Below, one piece after another: positions 38,031-51,600 of a stretch of 64,000 nucleotides of DNA. A program made the translations under genes and the position numbers. The stretch covers positions 24,081,501 through 24,145,500 of the forward strand of contig NC_079878.1 in assembly GCF_029227915.1 (NCBI RefSeq), in the 5' to 3' direction. The DNA is from Hydractinia symbiolongicarpus. Its lineage: Eukaryota > Cnidaria > Hydrozoa > Anthoathecata > Hydractiniidae. The notes beneath the pieces are model-generated. The model had not been told where the DNA came from and searched no databases. It saw only the letters and a list, made by a program, of their open reading frames with translations. Numbering within the stretch: the stretch's first letter is position 1; each line of letters starts with the position of its first letter.

Positions 38031-40511
38031 TTTATTTAACTCCAAGTTCTGTCACTGCTTTTGCTTCCTTCGTCTTTTCTGTCTGTACTCTTCGCTTAGC
38101 GAAGCAGATGCAAGTTTCCGAGTGCGCGATTTTTGATGATCTTCCCCTGGGGTCCTTTGAAAAAAAGACCCCAAAAAAGAAAGTACGCTTGCTGGAGAAA
38201 ACGGGGCGAAGAAAGAGCAACTCGCCGCCGCGTTTTTTCGTAAACCAGTCCGTCTTTCCACAACCAGTCTCTCCATACACACAACCAGTCGCTCCAAAAA
38301 CAACCAGTGGCTTCACACACAACCAATTACTCCAGCCTTTACCGTTGCCTTCACACATATTCAGCGTCTCCTCCCTTTGACACAGCTTTTACGTCTTGAC
38401 ATGTGATCCACATTTAAACTGTTATTCTTGTTTGTTATAAAATTCATCGCTAGTTGTAATACCGGTTTCCGGAACGAAGCGGGTGAAGAGCGTCTGTTTA
38501 ACCGTTTAACTTATGCAAAAATAAAGGCGAGGTGTAAAGCAACAAAAAAAACCCCGCGTACCGAGCCCTGATATAAAAAAAACGGCGGAGTTGAATTGGT
38601 TGAGGCTCTCCTTTTTGTGTACAAGTTCGTTTGTCAAAGAACTGACGAAAAAAGTCATACTTTTCAAAGTTTTCTATAAATTGGTGACATATATTATTTA
38701 TGTAACATTTTGTTGGATTGGTTCTTCACTTCGTTGCAACTATTTCTCGCCTACCTATCACAACACGGAGGACTAATTCATAATATCGCCTTTTCAGATC
38801 GACACGTTGAAAAAATAACAACAATATATAAGCGAATTTTGAATGGAGCGCAACACAACCAAATCCAAAGAAAGAGTAACTCCACCACATGATCAGTCAT
38901 GTTAGAGTGAAATCAAATTGTTTTAAACCAATGTCGAATTATCAGAGAGAGAAATACCTCTTTTTATTTTGCTACAGCTAGTCGGATTTTGTTTTAATGG
39001 TACACTGTTGGAACGATTCGAATAATTAATACGTAGTTTATGTTAGTTTATTATTCATCACAATAAACCTGGTAACCAGGGCTTTTTTTCTCTTTCTGAC
39101 TGGCAATATCGTCTGAAATTGACAAAAAGAGAAAAAGAGCCCTTGCGACGAGGTTGTATCTCAGTGTGCAGGGTCGAGTCATCGCAATTTTTTTTTAAAG
39201 TTCTGATTATATAAAGATTTTTCTGTATGTTTAATTTCTGTAGTGAAAGTAGTGAGAACAAAGTTATGCGGCATAGAGCTCTTGCGTGTTATTTCATTTT
39301 CTGGAATCAGTAAAAGATGCTCCTGAATTTATATCTACGGTGATTTATAGTGACTGTTGTAGAACATGCGAAAATATTAATTCAAAAGGGTAGTCTTGTA
39401 TGTCCTAATATGTACATGATGAATACCAAAACTAGTTGTTGACCAACCTCGTCCCCAGGACTATTTTCTTCTCAGCGGCGCAACGCTTTCTGATAGTTCT
39501 AGCCGCGACGGTAAAAGATGCTGGCGTCGAGCTTTCTTGCTGACATCTGTTATAAAAGACCAAGTTAACGTTTTTATTTGATCAGTTAGGCTGGTGAGCA
39601 AATCCAAATCAAACTTTAGTTTACTCACTCCAGACTTTGTTATTGCGTAGCAGTTGCTTTGATTTTAAAAGGATTTGAGACTCACGTTACTTCTAAAATG
39701 TTGCTATCAAATGTTGTTTATATCAATGGTAGCTTTGGTCTACACCTAACCTTACTAGAACTTTTTTTCGCGACATACTAACTGGTTGTCAAGGCCGGAA
39801 TATCACATTATTTAGCGATTCAGATTCTTAAATTAAAAATTACATCATAATGGTCTCGGCTGTATAGTTATAATGTGAAGGCATAATCTTGTTTTATAGT
39901 TGCTTGAATAGACATGTCGATAAAGTATAAGTAACTGGGTATAGTTTATAGAAAAGAATCAAGCATCTCAATGAGGGATCGATGTTTACACACACAAAAG
40001 ATATGCCATGTTGGTCAAACCCAGCTATTCTCGACACACATTGCTTACAATTCAATGTTCGGCTGTCTTTAAAAAAATAATTAAGAAGAAAATCCAGGTT
40101 TAGATTACCTGTTTCTCGGCAATAGAATAGTAGCGATGGGTTAGATAATGAGTTAGCCACTTAACTGATCCTGGTACATACAAAAACTTTTTCGTCTAGC
40201 AAAGGAATGTGACAAGGCATTCGATCCCCTACGCGACAATAGAATAAATATCTTTAACACATCCATTTTTTTAATTCTAACGTAACATTATTATTTTAAC
40301 ATTTTTAGCATATAACCTAATTTACAAAATTTGCAAAAGATGTCTTTCACTAAATCAAATTCATAAATAACTTGTCTCGACTTTATTTTCTTCTATTTCT
40401 AATCTTTGTATACTGTTTTCTTTTCAGTACCTTACCATGGATGCTGCCACACAAATATCGAGACTTCTTGATTTATAATTCACTTCCAAGTCATTTGTAT
40501 TCGATATATTT
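38031..40511. other. Intergenic between Wnt and NECAP
   Basis: Contains the NECAP upstream region, with an irregular ACAACCAGTC/CACACAACCA repeat at about 38244-38335, one MITE of the CAACCTCG family (39064-39156) and a lone MITE end at about 39446-39462. Small open frames on the plus strand (for example 38591-38776) have no recognisable content. The Wnt 3' UTR lies at the low-coordinate end. Confidence 0.5.
39064..39156. repeat. CAACCTCG-family MITE, diverged
   Basis: The left end AACCTGGTAACCAGGGCT and right end AGCCCTTGCGACGAGGTTG are imperfect inverted repeats whose pairing continues inward through a TTTTTCTCTTT/AAAGAGAAAAA stretch. No clear target duplication remains. Confidence 0.7.
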
Positions 40512-43500
40512 TTATTTACATATATAAATTTTTTGTTTAAGTGTACACTTTTGACAGGTGATTCTGCAGCACCAAATAAATTGACAATTACAGTTTTTAA
40601 CAACACTTCTTTCTTTTGTTCGATAACCTCTTCCACAACACATAGCGTTACAAGAACCTGATTGGCCTTTCTTTTGTCTACACCTACGTCCAGTCACCGA
40701 TGAGCAATATAATGGAGAGTTTTTCAAATAAACAAGCTGAGTGTTGGTCACTGGTGGTGAGTATTTTATTGCAGGCATTAACACCTGACGTGTGCTGATA
40801 TACTTTAGTTTAACTTTAATAGCGGCATCAAACTTTCTTTTCAAAACATTCCCAATAAAACGAAAATCAGGGATTTCTCTTGAGCAAATACGAGATGTGC
40901 ACGCCCCTGAAACCCCATGGCACGCACATTTTAACTTCATATTTGATTCAATGGTCTAAAGGTAAAACGTATTAGTTTTTTAGTTTTGTCTTTATGCATT
41001 AAGGATTACAACAAATATTACTTCTGTTTTTATACCGACAGCCATAAAAAATAAAATATATTTCGAAAAAATATTCCTTGGAATATCTTAAAAGGATGAG
41101 CAGCTCATTTCCACTCCAATAAAATCTCCTTCGCCCGTGCATTGCCAAATCAAAAAAAATATTTCTTTTAAAACAAAATTAAAACTTAAATTCGACTTCT
41201 TACTTTTTTCCGCGCAACTAAATTTTTTGGATAATTAAATTGTTATATCAAATTGATTGGCCAAAACAGAACAGAAGAAAAAGTAAACAATTGATAACAA
41301 AATGAACGAAAATGAACCAATCAAGTTGCAAAATTTTTATTGTTTTGTTCATGTTCCAGAGTGGAAATTGATCAAAGAAAATATTTCCACAAAAAAAAAC
41401 CTTGTTTGGAGTGCAAATTCAGTGTCACTCTACCCTACTGTTTCTTTTTAGACTCAAAACGCCTTAGGTTATAATTTCTACCCAAGCAATACTTTATAAA
41501 AAATAATAATTTAAAAGATAAAAAAAATTGCTGGTTAACATCTTACCTTGCGACCAACATCATTGTTATGTAAATTCATTAAACTTCTCGCATGACTGGA
41601 ATACATTCTTTCCAAACTCCAATTTAACTCCACACTGTCAATAAACTGTTTGGAGAAAGTGACACCAAAGTTGACATTGTCATTACAACGATGCCATCGA
41701 TAACCTCGAGAGTCATCTTTCGTATCTCGTACGTCGCAAGAGCAGGATTGCAACAGATTGCTGGAGCAGGCCTTTGTAACAGAGAACACAACTCCAGCTG
41801 AGAACAAAGCACTGATAAACGCTGCTTCCTTTGATTCTAAAGTTTATATAGAAACAAATTTCAATAAAAGGCGAATAAGTCGCAAAGAAAACGAACGTAA
41901 AACATGATTGAACCTTTTTATATTATAACTATATTTGCATATATGGTTCGTTATATTTTTTATTTATTTATTTAAGCATGCTCAAAATTTCTTACCCATG
42001 ATTAGACTGTTCCCAAATAAAGATGGGTAGTTTTTGGAGTCAGTTGTCCACAAAGAATTTGGAGCATGCGCAGAACAGTTCCAACGTCGCCAGCGAAATT
42101 GATGTCTAAACAGAAACACTAATTTTGTTACATTGTATTTCTACTGTTATTATATATAGTCGTGGAAAAATCCACGGGTTCGCCCGTCCTTTTTATACCG
42201 CATGGCGTGCGTCTCGCTACCTGCGCAGCTAAGCTACCATTTTGCGTGACAGACAGACGGACGGACGGACAGACGTATACGGGTATTATAATGTAGACAG
42301 TCAAACAAATTTAAAGTTAAGAAGTCTCCGGGACTGATAATATTTTCAAATATATCTTTACCAACTGCAAAAAAATGTTGACAGAATATGCAAAAGTTAC
42401 TTTTTTATACAAAAAAATAACTGTTATTTACAAGTGCTACAAGCTGTCTTTTATTTCTAAGAAATTATAAAACACACCCTCGCATTCACCAAGTTTATTT
42501 TTTTGTTATATTTTCACTTTTTTTCAAATCTTTGGTCCCATGGAGGTGCGAGATATCAGGTGTATTGTAGTTGCAATGCTGTTTCCTGCAGAAAGTTTTC
42601 GCTGCAAGTTATATATTGAACTTAAATCTTGATGTGGATTGATCTTTTTTATGATGTTGTTAAACTGGATTTAAATATAATGTGTACTTACATACACTCA
42701 TCGTACGCAATTCTAGCACCAACGGACACTTTTGGAATCAGATCGCCATAATTGATACACAACTTTCTTTGTGTGTCCGTCCAAAATCGGTAATTGTTGC
42801 AGAACTTTCTGTTGTATATATCACCAGATACCAACGCTAATTTCCTGTATATAAGATGGATTAAAGTTTTTAGAACGGCATTCTGTTTTCAAATGTACAA
42901 ACATCTAAATTTTTTAACTCGATCATACATCAATTTTGTTTTAGACCATACGTGGTCACACAGCTTTAAATTTGCAGCTAGTTGATACAATGGGTTTGTT
43001 CTACAGATAACGTAACTGCGACATAATTCAAAAACCTTTTTTAAACAAATTTACATTTTTTCTCTTTCCTTTTGTCTTATGCTGGTAGATGCACGACTTA
43101 GTCATATGTCTCGAAAAAAAGAACATTCAAAGTTCAATTTAATTGAATTTTATTGTATTGGTTTATGCAATGTTTATTTTATCAATATCTAATTTTGTTC
43201 CTTTAAGCGAACAGAAAGGTCTACGAACGAGTATCAAAAATATTTAATATGAACAAAATTCAGATTGTAACTAAATGTAGGATAGTGAAACACATCAAAC
43301 TGATCAAATGTGTGATAGTATAGCACAAATTCTTTTTATTTTTTAGAATCTGTTTATAAACAAGTAGTCTTGGAGGTCGATTTGTAAGAGTGTTGACATT
43401 TCTCCACGAATTAAGAACATAAGCCCTAACTTGATTTCTAACCTTAGAGAATTTTACAGACAAGAATTTGTTTTTCTCTTTCTTATAACACACACGAGCG

Positions 43501-44184
43501 GTTATAAATCAAGACTTTAAATAGTTTTTAAAATCGTTTCTTAGTTTTAAACATATCAAGAACAAGTTCAGCCGCAATTTGTTTAAAACATAAACACATC
43601 CTGTTTTAGGCCAAATTTAGGCAAAGTATTGTATCATAAAAACGCACGTGTGACATTCCCTTAGCTTATCTCATCAATGATACGCGATTCAATTTGTCGA
43701 ATCCAATTTGTCGAATGTAAGATTTTAAAAGTTGAACAATGTTCAACCTTTCCGATTGGTCGATAAAAAACGTTGACCAAGCAATGTTCTTAAAGTCGTA
43801 TTGCAAAATTGCAAACAAGCACACTCTTCAATATAAAATTTAAAATCGACAAGCTAAATCAAAAAAGAGTGATACACGATCCATTTTGTTAAGTTAGATA
43901 TATCGCAATCGACAAAATGGATCGTGTATCTTCCCATTATTACTTTTAAAAGGAAAGCTCGTATTCGACAAAAAAGATCATGTAGCTATCAGTTGCTTAA
44001 CAAGCGGGGAAGTAGTGTGGAGCTAAGAAGCAAAAAATAAATGGAAGCGAAGAGTTTCTTTCTGTATTATCCATCCTGCAGTCTCTGACAAGTGTTAACA
44101 TGGTTATACTTACATCCACTGCTGACTCAGCGAATCTGTTGGTAAGAAAAACAATATAAAACTCCCAAGAAGCAGGATTTGCAT
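40512..44184 (-). CDS. Wnt family secreted ligand
   Basis: A secreted lipid-modified signalling protein. Exons: 44114-44184, 42692-42844, 41996-42105, 41547-41836, 40512-40955; all in phase, 355 residues. The first exon encodes a signal peptide (MQILLLGSFILFFL). Wnt landmarks in order: HQFRWRRWNCS with the conserved glycosylation site, SKEAAFISALFSAGVV, KACS, SCSCD, LMNLHNNDVGRK, and CACHGVSGACTSRIC with the palmitoleoylated Ser. The C-terminal knot follows: SPLYC, GSCNAMCCGRGY, CNCQFIWCC and a terminal CK. I count 24 cysteines after the signal peptide, a full set. The sequence is divergent, so the subfamily is not assigned. Intron 2 carries a copy of the 138-bp element, and intron 1 a hairpin. 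Confidence 0.96.
42164..42293 (-). mobile_element. Second copy of the 138-bp element
   Basis: Inverse orientation to the copy at 36488-36625, with the shared core CCTGCGCAGCTAAGCTACCA and TATACGGGTATTATAAT at its high-coordinate end. It lies in Wnt intron 2. Confidence 0.85.
43871..43930. repeat. 19-bp perfect inverted repeat with 22-nt loop
   Basis: Arms 43871-43889 and 43912-43930 (GATACACGATCCATTTTGT and its inverse) are perfect. It lies in Wnt intron 1. The geometry would allow a short stem-loop RNA, but nothing else supports a microRNA. Confidence 0.85.
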
Positions 44185-45216
44185 GTTTGTACACAGGCTG
44201 TGATAAAAATTTGAGTTGTATAAAATTAATAGAGAAACACAGAGTTCTTATATTTCCTTTTTCTTTCCGCTTTTGTTCCCTAATTATATTAAAGTGTATC
44301 TTATGAACTAATACTAATTTCACCAATTCGTCACCAGGAAAATAACTCAGCAAAACCTAACACCTCTTGTTAAGATTAATCAGTCTGGGAACAAAGTTGT
44401 TATTTTTTTAGAATTTTTTTTATTTATTATACTTTCAATGGTTAAAAAGGTACCGTTAATTTTAATTCTTTTAAAACGATCAAATAAAATTTTACTCAAA
44501 AATGACTACTATATATGTAAACCGCGGCTCAACTTCTTATTCTCCGATGGGTAAGAGCGCATGTGTTAGAAAGAGTCACAAGTGGATTGGTTTATGTAAA
44601 CGAACTATTTTCGAGTTATTTTACTCTTGTGCGACTTTTCTTTGATCTTGTTCGCTGGCTAACGAATATTAGAAGGTTTTATGCAATAATTTCAATGTTT
44701 TTTTTAACAGAAAGATTATTGAGTCAAATGTAAAAATTGGATTTCTTTTTAAAGATTATAACTGATGGTCGTGGGAAACTGGGTCAGTGTATATAAGTAA
44801 GAACATATAAAGCTTCAGAGGTTTAAAACTTTAGAACATGTTGACAACATTTAAGGCTTTGTCAATCAAGTTCAAAATTGACAAAAAGAGAATTATTAAG
44901 AACATTTTAAGGCTTCTAATTAAAGTTAAGTTAATGACACTTCAAGTTGCGTGTAAACAAACTTAACTTTGTCTTATAAACGTTCGCTCAGAGAAAACTT
45001 AATGGCCTAAATTTTGTAACCTTTAGTGACGTTCTTTAATCCAAGTATTTCCAGGTAAATATGTGCGAGAGAGCGTTTTAACATATCTATACATTCTAAA
45101 TTATACCTTGGTTCTTAACGGTCTTCATTACCTAAAACTTCGGAACGACTTAAAAACTTAAGAACGTCCTTAGGCCTTCACGGTGTAATTAAAAAATGGT
45201 TAATTATTATTTTGTC

Positions 45217-45405
45217 AATGTGTAACATGCCCTTATTTTGACTGTGAATTGTAAACATACCCTTATTTTAGCTGTGGTGTGTAACATACCCTTATTTTGA
45301 CTGTGATGTGCAAACATATCCTTATTTTGACTACGGTGTGTAAACATACCCTTATTTTAGATTTGATGTGCAAACATACCCTTATTTTTAGCTGTGATGT
45401 CTATA
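45217..45405. repeat. About 30-bp tandem repeat, six copies
   Basis: Degenerate units of the form GTGTAAACATACCCTTATTTTGACTGTG (shortened or lengthened by a few bases), six in a row. Confidence 0.9.
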
Positions 45406-46655
45406 ACTAATCATATTATGGTATAATAGTGTCTGTTTTTGCAGACCACGAGGGACTTTCATGATAAGAACAAATTTTCCTCCGCATCTTCGCACCTCAG
45501 CATCTCCCACATACCATACATACCACGCCATATGTTGCTCACAAGTGAGGCTTCCAAAATTATCCAATTACCGTTAAATAGATTTATAGAAACATCTCTT
45601 TCGGTTTTGGTACTAATCAAAAGCCGACAAAAGCTACAATTAAGTTTGTCATCACAAAAATGTATCTATGGGGAATTCATACAGATATGATTAGCTAATA
45701 AAAAGGTGTGAATGAAGGTTTGGTCACGTGATTTAAAACAGGGATGTTATTGTTGAATGGTCAATGTTTAACATTACGTAGGATGATAACATTAGCCAGT
45801 GTGTAATGTTATTATAACGTTCTTAGTTAATATTTCATGTAACCAGATCATATGATAAGACGAAGATATAAATTCTCGTGCATTGAAAGATTGTTAATTT
45901 GTCGCTACACAATAATTATTTAAAGTCTAGACAAATACAAAATTCTCCAATTTATATATAAAAGAAAGAAATACAGATAATTTATGAACATTGCGTATCT
46001 ATATTAAAATTTACCTGAAAAGTTTTGAGAACGTCCAGTCTAGAAGGACTAAATGCTAAAGGATGGATCAAAGTAAGTTTAGTGTTTAAAAACAACATCA
46101 ACTCAACATTCGCTTTCATCCCCACGCTTCTGAAGGTTTCCAACAAAGAGAATGAAAAGAAGTGGAGAATATATTATTATCTATGCGAAATAAACTTAGT
46201 ACACACAAACAAAGATAATACGGATAATGTAGCGCCGACTAGTGCTAAAACAATTGACCTGAGGACAAACAACTTGTAGAGTAGAGCAATATTTCAGACG
46301 GGAGCTACGCTACCATTTTGAGTCACAGACAATCAGATAGTTTTAGTAAAAACCGAATTTCTAAATGCAATGTGTCGTAATATAACATAATATTTCTGGA
46401 TTCATGGTTGATTAATTTCTTTTATGTTTTAAGAAATTAGAATTTTCTTGCTGTAAAAAAGTGCTTTGTTTTTTTAAACTCGTAGCAATATTGTTTTGTT
46501 CTCAAATTTCAAATTCAAAAATAACTATTATTTTCACATTTACTTCGTTGATGCCATATAGCAGACACCTACCCATGGCGGGAAATTTTCTTAAACAATC
46601 AGTGCGAAACTCTGATACATGAAAAACATTTTGCAGAATGGAAATTGGACACAGA

Positions 46656-46690
46656 AATCGGTCTGTCATATTTTTTATGACAGACCGATT
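46656..46690. repeat. 15-bp perfect palindrome
   Basis: Arms AATCGGTCTGTCATA (46656-46670) and its inverse (46676-46690) with a TTTTT loop. Weaker pairing (TTGGAC with GTCCAA) continues outside. Confidence 0.85.
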
Positions 46691-47759
46691 CTTGCGGTCC
46701 AACGCACACAGATTTAAAACACTTCTTCACGAACGTATTTTCCCCTCAACTTTAAAACTTAACTTTGTCGCTATTGTATCAAGTTTTTTTAGAATTTTCC
46801 GAAATATCAAATTATTCGCCAACGTATCCAACCTTTTTTTTACACATTCCACAGGTGTCTGCGATGATCATACTGCGACTGTAATATTGAGACGAAAAGT
46901 ACATGATGTTATCACGTGTTCAGATAATTAAGGACAAACATACAGGTATTGTTTGTCAGACAAATCGGATCTCCAGTACTTAAAAAACTTTTCGATTATT
47001 CATTTGATCCTCCTGTACAAGTAACCATAGCGATGGTATACTTTGCATAACGGCTTTTTAAAGACTTTATTATTTAAGACTTTTTATAATAATTTTGATC
47101 AAAAGTTAGAACGCATCATTAATTAGCCTGTCCATTTCTTCACCCACTTCTAAATGATCTACACAGGTCTAGACAGATTTGGAATTTATCTTCCTGGTTA
47201 GAAAATTTACATCACTCATGGCAAACTAAACCGGTACAAAGAAACAAACGCGCTAATAAAGGCGGATGTAAAATGATCAACACTGCACTCATAAAGAGAA
47301 TAATTGTTTTGCCTGGATGGACATTTTTTGTCTGGAATTAAAAACAAAATGTGTCTTGAAAGCTCACGTTCCTTACTCAATACAAATTTCACTACGAGTA
47401 TATGTCCTTGTGAAATTTTGGCACCGTCCTTCATCGACGGCCGAAGGAGGCAGTCACGTAAAAGATTTTGAAGTACGGTCCAAATCTCACATGCAAAAAA
47501 ATCTTTCATGTTTTTATTTTTTTTTAATAAATTATTGTACGCATAGGTAAATTACTTCCTTGGCGAGTTTATTATTGTTCCAGGCCGCGCATGTCCCCAT
47601 GTCCCCGTTAGTTAACGGCGGTTATGAACAAAACTAAAGTTGAACTTTTCTAAATGAATGTTGTAATGCGTATTTCAACTAATATTCTCCCTTATATGTT
47701 TTTCATCACCCACTGTTCTTACAATAACATGTCCACCACGTTTTTGTAGCATTTTTACT

Positions 47760-47935
47760 TTACTTCATTTTCCAATTTTGTCTTATTGTTCTCTTTAAAA
47801 AATCGCAAAGGAACGAAAGTGCTACTGAAACTCCAATGAAATTAATAGCTGTTAAAAAGACGTGCAAGCTTGGTATAATACCATTACTGTACGAATAAAT
47901 ATTCCACTGAAGGTAGCTTATGATACATGAACTGT
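47760..47935 (-). other. Possible last exon of a membrane protein
   Basis: A minus-strand frame preceded by a plausible acceptor (TTTCACAG) encodes SCIISYLQW, then a hydrophobic stretch (HVFLTAINFIGVSVALSFL) and a basic end (KRTIRQNWKMK) before the stop. This resembles a transmembrane segment with a cytosolic tail. No upstream partner exon was found and the family is unknown. Confidence 0.25.
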
Positions 47936-48650
47936 GAAAGGAATTAACTAAATGCAAGCTGGATAAAACATTCAAATTCCGGTAATTTGGAAGTCTTGTG
48001 AAAAAGAGCTTTACGTGACTTTACTAACAAAACACTCATTGTATGTAGTATTACGTGCGAATCCAGACGTAGGATTGTAATACACGGCTTTTGTTGGAAG
48101 AAACATATTTATAAGAGCTATAAGCACAGGTTTAACTTTTTATTCGAATAAATTTACAGATTAATAAGGCGGGAAATGGCTGGCAAAATAAGAACAAATT
48201 AAAAACAATGAAAATTTTAAAAAAAACTTCAGTTGAACTGATGGCTCTGTCTATAAGTTGTTAGCACATGATCCAAAGGGTGTCCAACCTAGATTACAGG
48301 CTTCGTATCTTTTTATATCAGGATGGCGGAAAAAAAACCACCGTCGCCTTCCTGTCCTGATAAACAAAGATTACCTAGTAAGTAGCAAATTAGTTAAAAA
48401 ATCTATCATACAAAGTATATATACACATAACAAAAAAAAAATTGTAAAGTTTAGTGATGAAATGCAGGTTGACTATAAGTAAATACAAAGGGCAGGTTAT
48501 TTATACAGGCAGAATGTCCAAATGGGTAATCATCCAGTTATAATCGGCTCTTCTCCGTTCACAGCACGTGCCCACTACCGCCACAACCAACACGACTAAT
48601 TTGGTGTAGGCCACTAAAGTCGAAAGTAAATTTCTCATTTCGTAGCTCTT

Positions 48651-51600
48651 TTAATACATTGGTTTTTTAAAATTCTCCACTGCATCGATGACAACATCAT
48701 CGTCCTGGTTGTCAAATGTCGTGTAGGAAGATTCACAATAATCATCCATATTAAGATAAGTTGTCTAAACAAAAACAAGACTATAATTAATTATGTCAGT
48801 CATTAACAGCTTCGTTCCCAAGCCTCATTTTCACTTTTCTCTACCCGTACAGCAAGTCATGATTAAAAGTTACATATTTTAAATCACGAACACTTATAAA
48901 GTGGAAAAATATAAATACTAACTACACTGTTGCGTAATGATTTAAGCAAAACCTACAAATAATATCATTTTCAATCTTATGGTTTTGGGGAAAAAAGGGA
49001 CTAGTGGCAACACATACATCATCCGCCGTCTTCATGTGATAAAAATGTTTCTTTAAAGTGGAGAATTCTGGCCGCTGAGTCGCTTCTTCTTCCCAACATG
49101 AACACATTATATCATATCTTAACAAAAATAAAATCATATTTAAAAGGTAGTCCCGATACTAAATAAGGGCTTGCAACCTTGTTTCCAGTGCATTTTTGAT
49201 TTTCTACACCGAGACGGTAAAAAAGGCTTAAAAACAGAACCTTACAGAAGGAGGAGGAGAAGGAGGGCGGTTGGGCGGGGGAAGAGGGAAAGGAGGAAGA
49301 GGAGGAGAAGAAGAAGAAGGAGGCAGGAAGGCGGGGGAAAGGAGGAGGAGGAGATAAGAAGGAGGGGGAAGGAGGGGGAAAGAATGATGAGAAGGAGACA
49401 GGGGTAGGAGGAGAAGAAGGAGGTGGTAAAACGTAGAAAGTGAAGAGTCGACGGAGAAGAAAGAAGTAGAAATATAACCGCTCAGGTTTTTGCAGCTGCG
49501 TGTTAAGCGTTGTAAAAGAGATTCGACGTTAGTTCGAAACATCTTTTGATATATACATAGATAAGATATAATATCGGAGATGAAACATATTAGTAATTAT
49601 ATTCAAAATCCCTTGAAGAGAATCTTATGAATTAACTTAAAAGTTCTAAGCTTACAACACATCGTTACAATGACTTGGTTTCGGCATTCTGTACATCTTT
49701 AGTAACAATTCAACAACATCTTTCGACTTATAACCAGGGTATGGTGAAGCACCTATTATTATGAAATATAAAGAATAACAAAGAATAAATATAAATAAAT
49801 ATTATATGTTATACAGTACAGTGTTTTTATTAGTAAGCAAGCGCTTGTGTGTAGCAATCACAAATACTCAAGATAGAAGAAACATCTGAATCAAGACTTT
49901 TGACACTAGAGAAACCAATTTGACATAAATACGAAATGCACCGAAGCCTAATTATTTTTTTGTCAATGATATTGAAAGAGAAATTGATACCCTGACTAGC
50001 ACGGACGAAGCATACTCGAATCATCCATAATTAGAACAGATAACACAAGAAGATTTTGTAGTTGCCGCTAAAAATCTTTCTATGAGACTTAAACATAATT
50101 TATAATTTAATAACTAGCCACAAACTCTACTTCCAATTTTGGACAGCTTTTTTTCATATATATTTAAAAGATTTTGCGTCCATTATTTCCTTTCTTTGCT
50201 AAAAATTCAAACACAGCTTACCTTATTGCACGAAAATGATTATAAGAATTAGCGTTAATTGAAACTCGTTATTTATTCAGCGCGTAAATTTCTCCTTCGT
50301 TAATTAATGTCTGGCGCTAAAAAATCTCCCGTCTTAATTCTTAAAAATAATTTTTAAACGCCTTCGAAATAACTCGTGTTTTGATCGAAAAAAGAAAGAA
50401 AACAAACATGTTGAAATATTTAGGCACTTTTAATCTCAAACAGAAAATGAGATAATCAAAGCAGGATGGAAAGCAGCAGGTATCACGGAAAACTTGACAA
50501 CTGCCCGTAAAAACAATCAAAACAGTATCAAAGATACAGAAAGATAAAATACGTGTGATGACATTTTATTATTTATTTTTTATTTTCTTAGTTTAAACCT
50601 GTAAAAAAGTATCTACCTTTTTTTATTGAGAATTCGCGATAATTAAATACCATCCGAAAAGTTGAAATTTGTCGATTCGCATTAATAACCACACACTTTG
50701 AAATTCAAATTCAAAATTTGTGCTAATTTTTGATTCCATTAACTATGGACCAGTAAATTACTTGCTTCGTTATTTTCGTGTAATTATATATAATGTGCTT
50801 GTGTTGTTTACGTTGCATTGAGATGATTTCTCGAGTATTTTTGACTTTAATATCATTTACTATAACTACAAGAACTAGCCTCTATTTTTTCTCGAGGACA
50901 ATGAATCTTCTAGGTCAGTGTTTTTTTACAGTTTCTCAAAATGTAATTTTACACAAGTTAATGTTTAGAAGTTGATGAGAAAAATTTTAAAATCCACCAT
51001 TAAACTGATTGAATATTTCGAAGTCTTTTTTTCCCAAAATGTAGCTAGCTATCTGTAAGTAAATTTTTCTTTAATTTCAAAGTTAGGAGCATTTGAGAAA
51101 GAAATAAGAAAACGAATAAAATATTCTGACTACAATAGCGACAACTTTAAAAATTTCATGTACGCTTAGCTCACCTCTATCTTCCCGTAAATCAGAGAAA
51201 AATATTATAGGGACACCTCGAGAAGAAAAATTCCAGGTTCAAAAAACATCGTATCAGATTTTTGTAGGTTTTATAGAAATCCTTGTACTATAATTTCGTT
51301 CACCATATGTCTATTTTTACTTCTTAAAGTGTACTACGAATGTAATAATACATTTTTTACCTATTGTTACAATTTCCCACAGCACGATACCAAATGACCA
51401 ACTAAAAAAATATATATAATATCATGCAACACACCAATTTTCACTCGATATTTCTCAACTCGTCGAAAATATCGAGTATTTGAATGCAAAATACAAATAT
51501 ATCAAAGTCGCAATTGATTAAGAGGGAATAATATCATAATCAGCTTTTCAAATTTATTTACCCACTTAGAAAATGTCTGAGCTTTTGCCAGTAAAAGCCG

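Larger units (their letters stand above)
44185..48650. other. Intergenic between RTK and Wnt
   Basis: No gene is assembled. It contains a tandem array (45217-45405), a hairpin (46656-46690) and a remnant of the 138-bp element near 46300. Two minus-strand stretches could be exons of an unidentified membrane protein: about 47224-47345, and 47760 to about 47935, ending in a stop at 47760. Confidence 0.45.

Noticed and set aside
43871-43930. microRNA precursor
   Set aside because: A stem of only 19 bp with perfect pairing and no extension; without small-RNA data it is only an inverted repeat.
49171-49542. Arg/Gly-rich and Pro/Ser/Leu-rich frames
   Set aside because: Products of the polypurine tract in an RTK intron.
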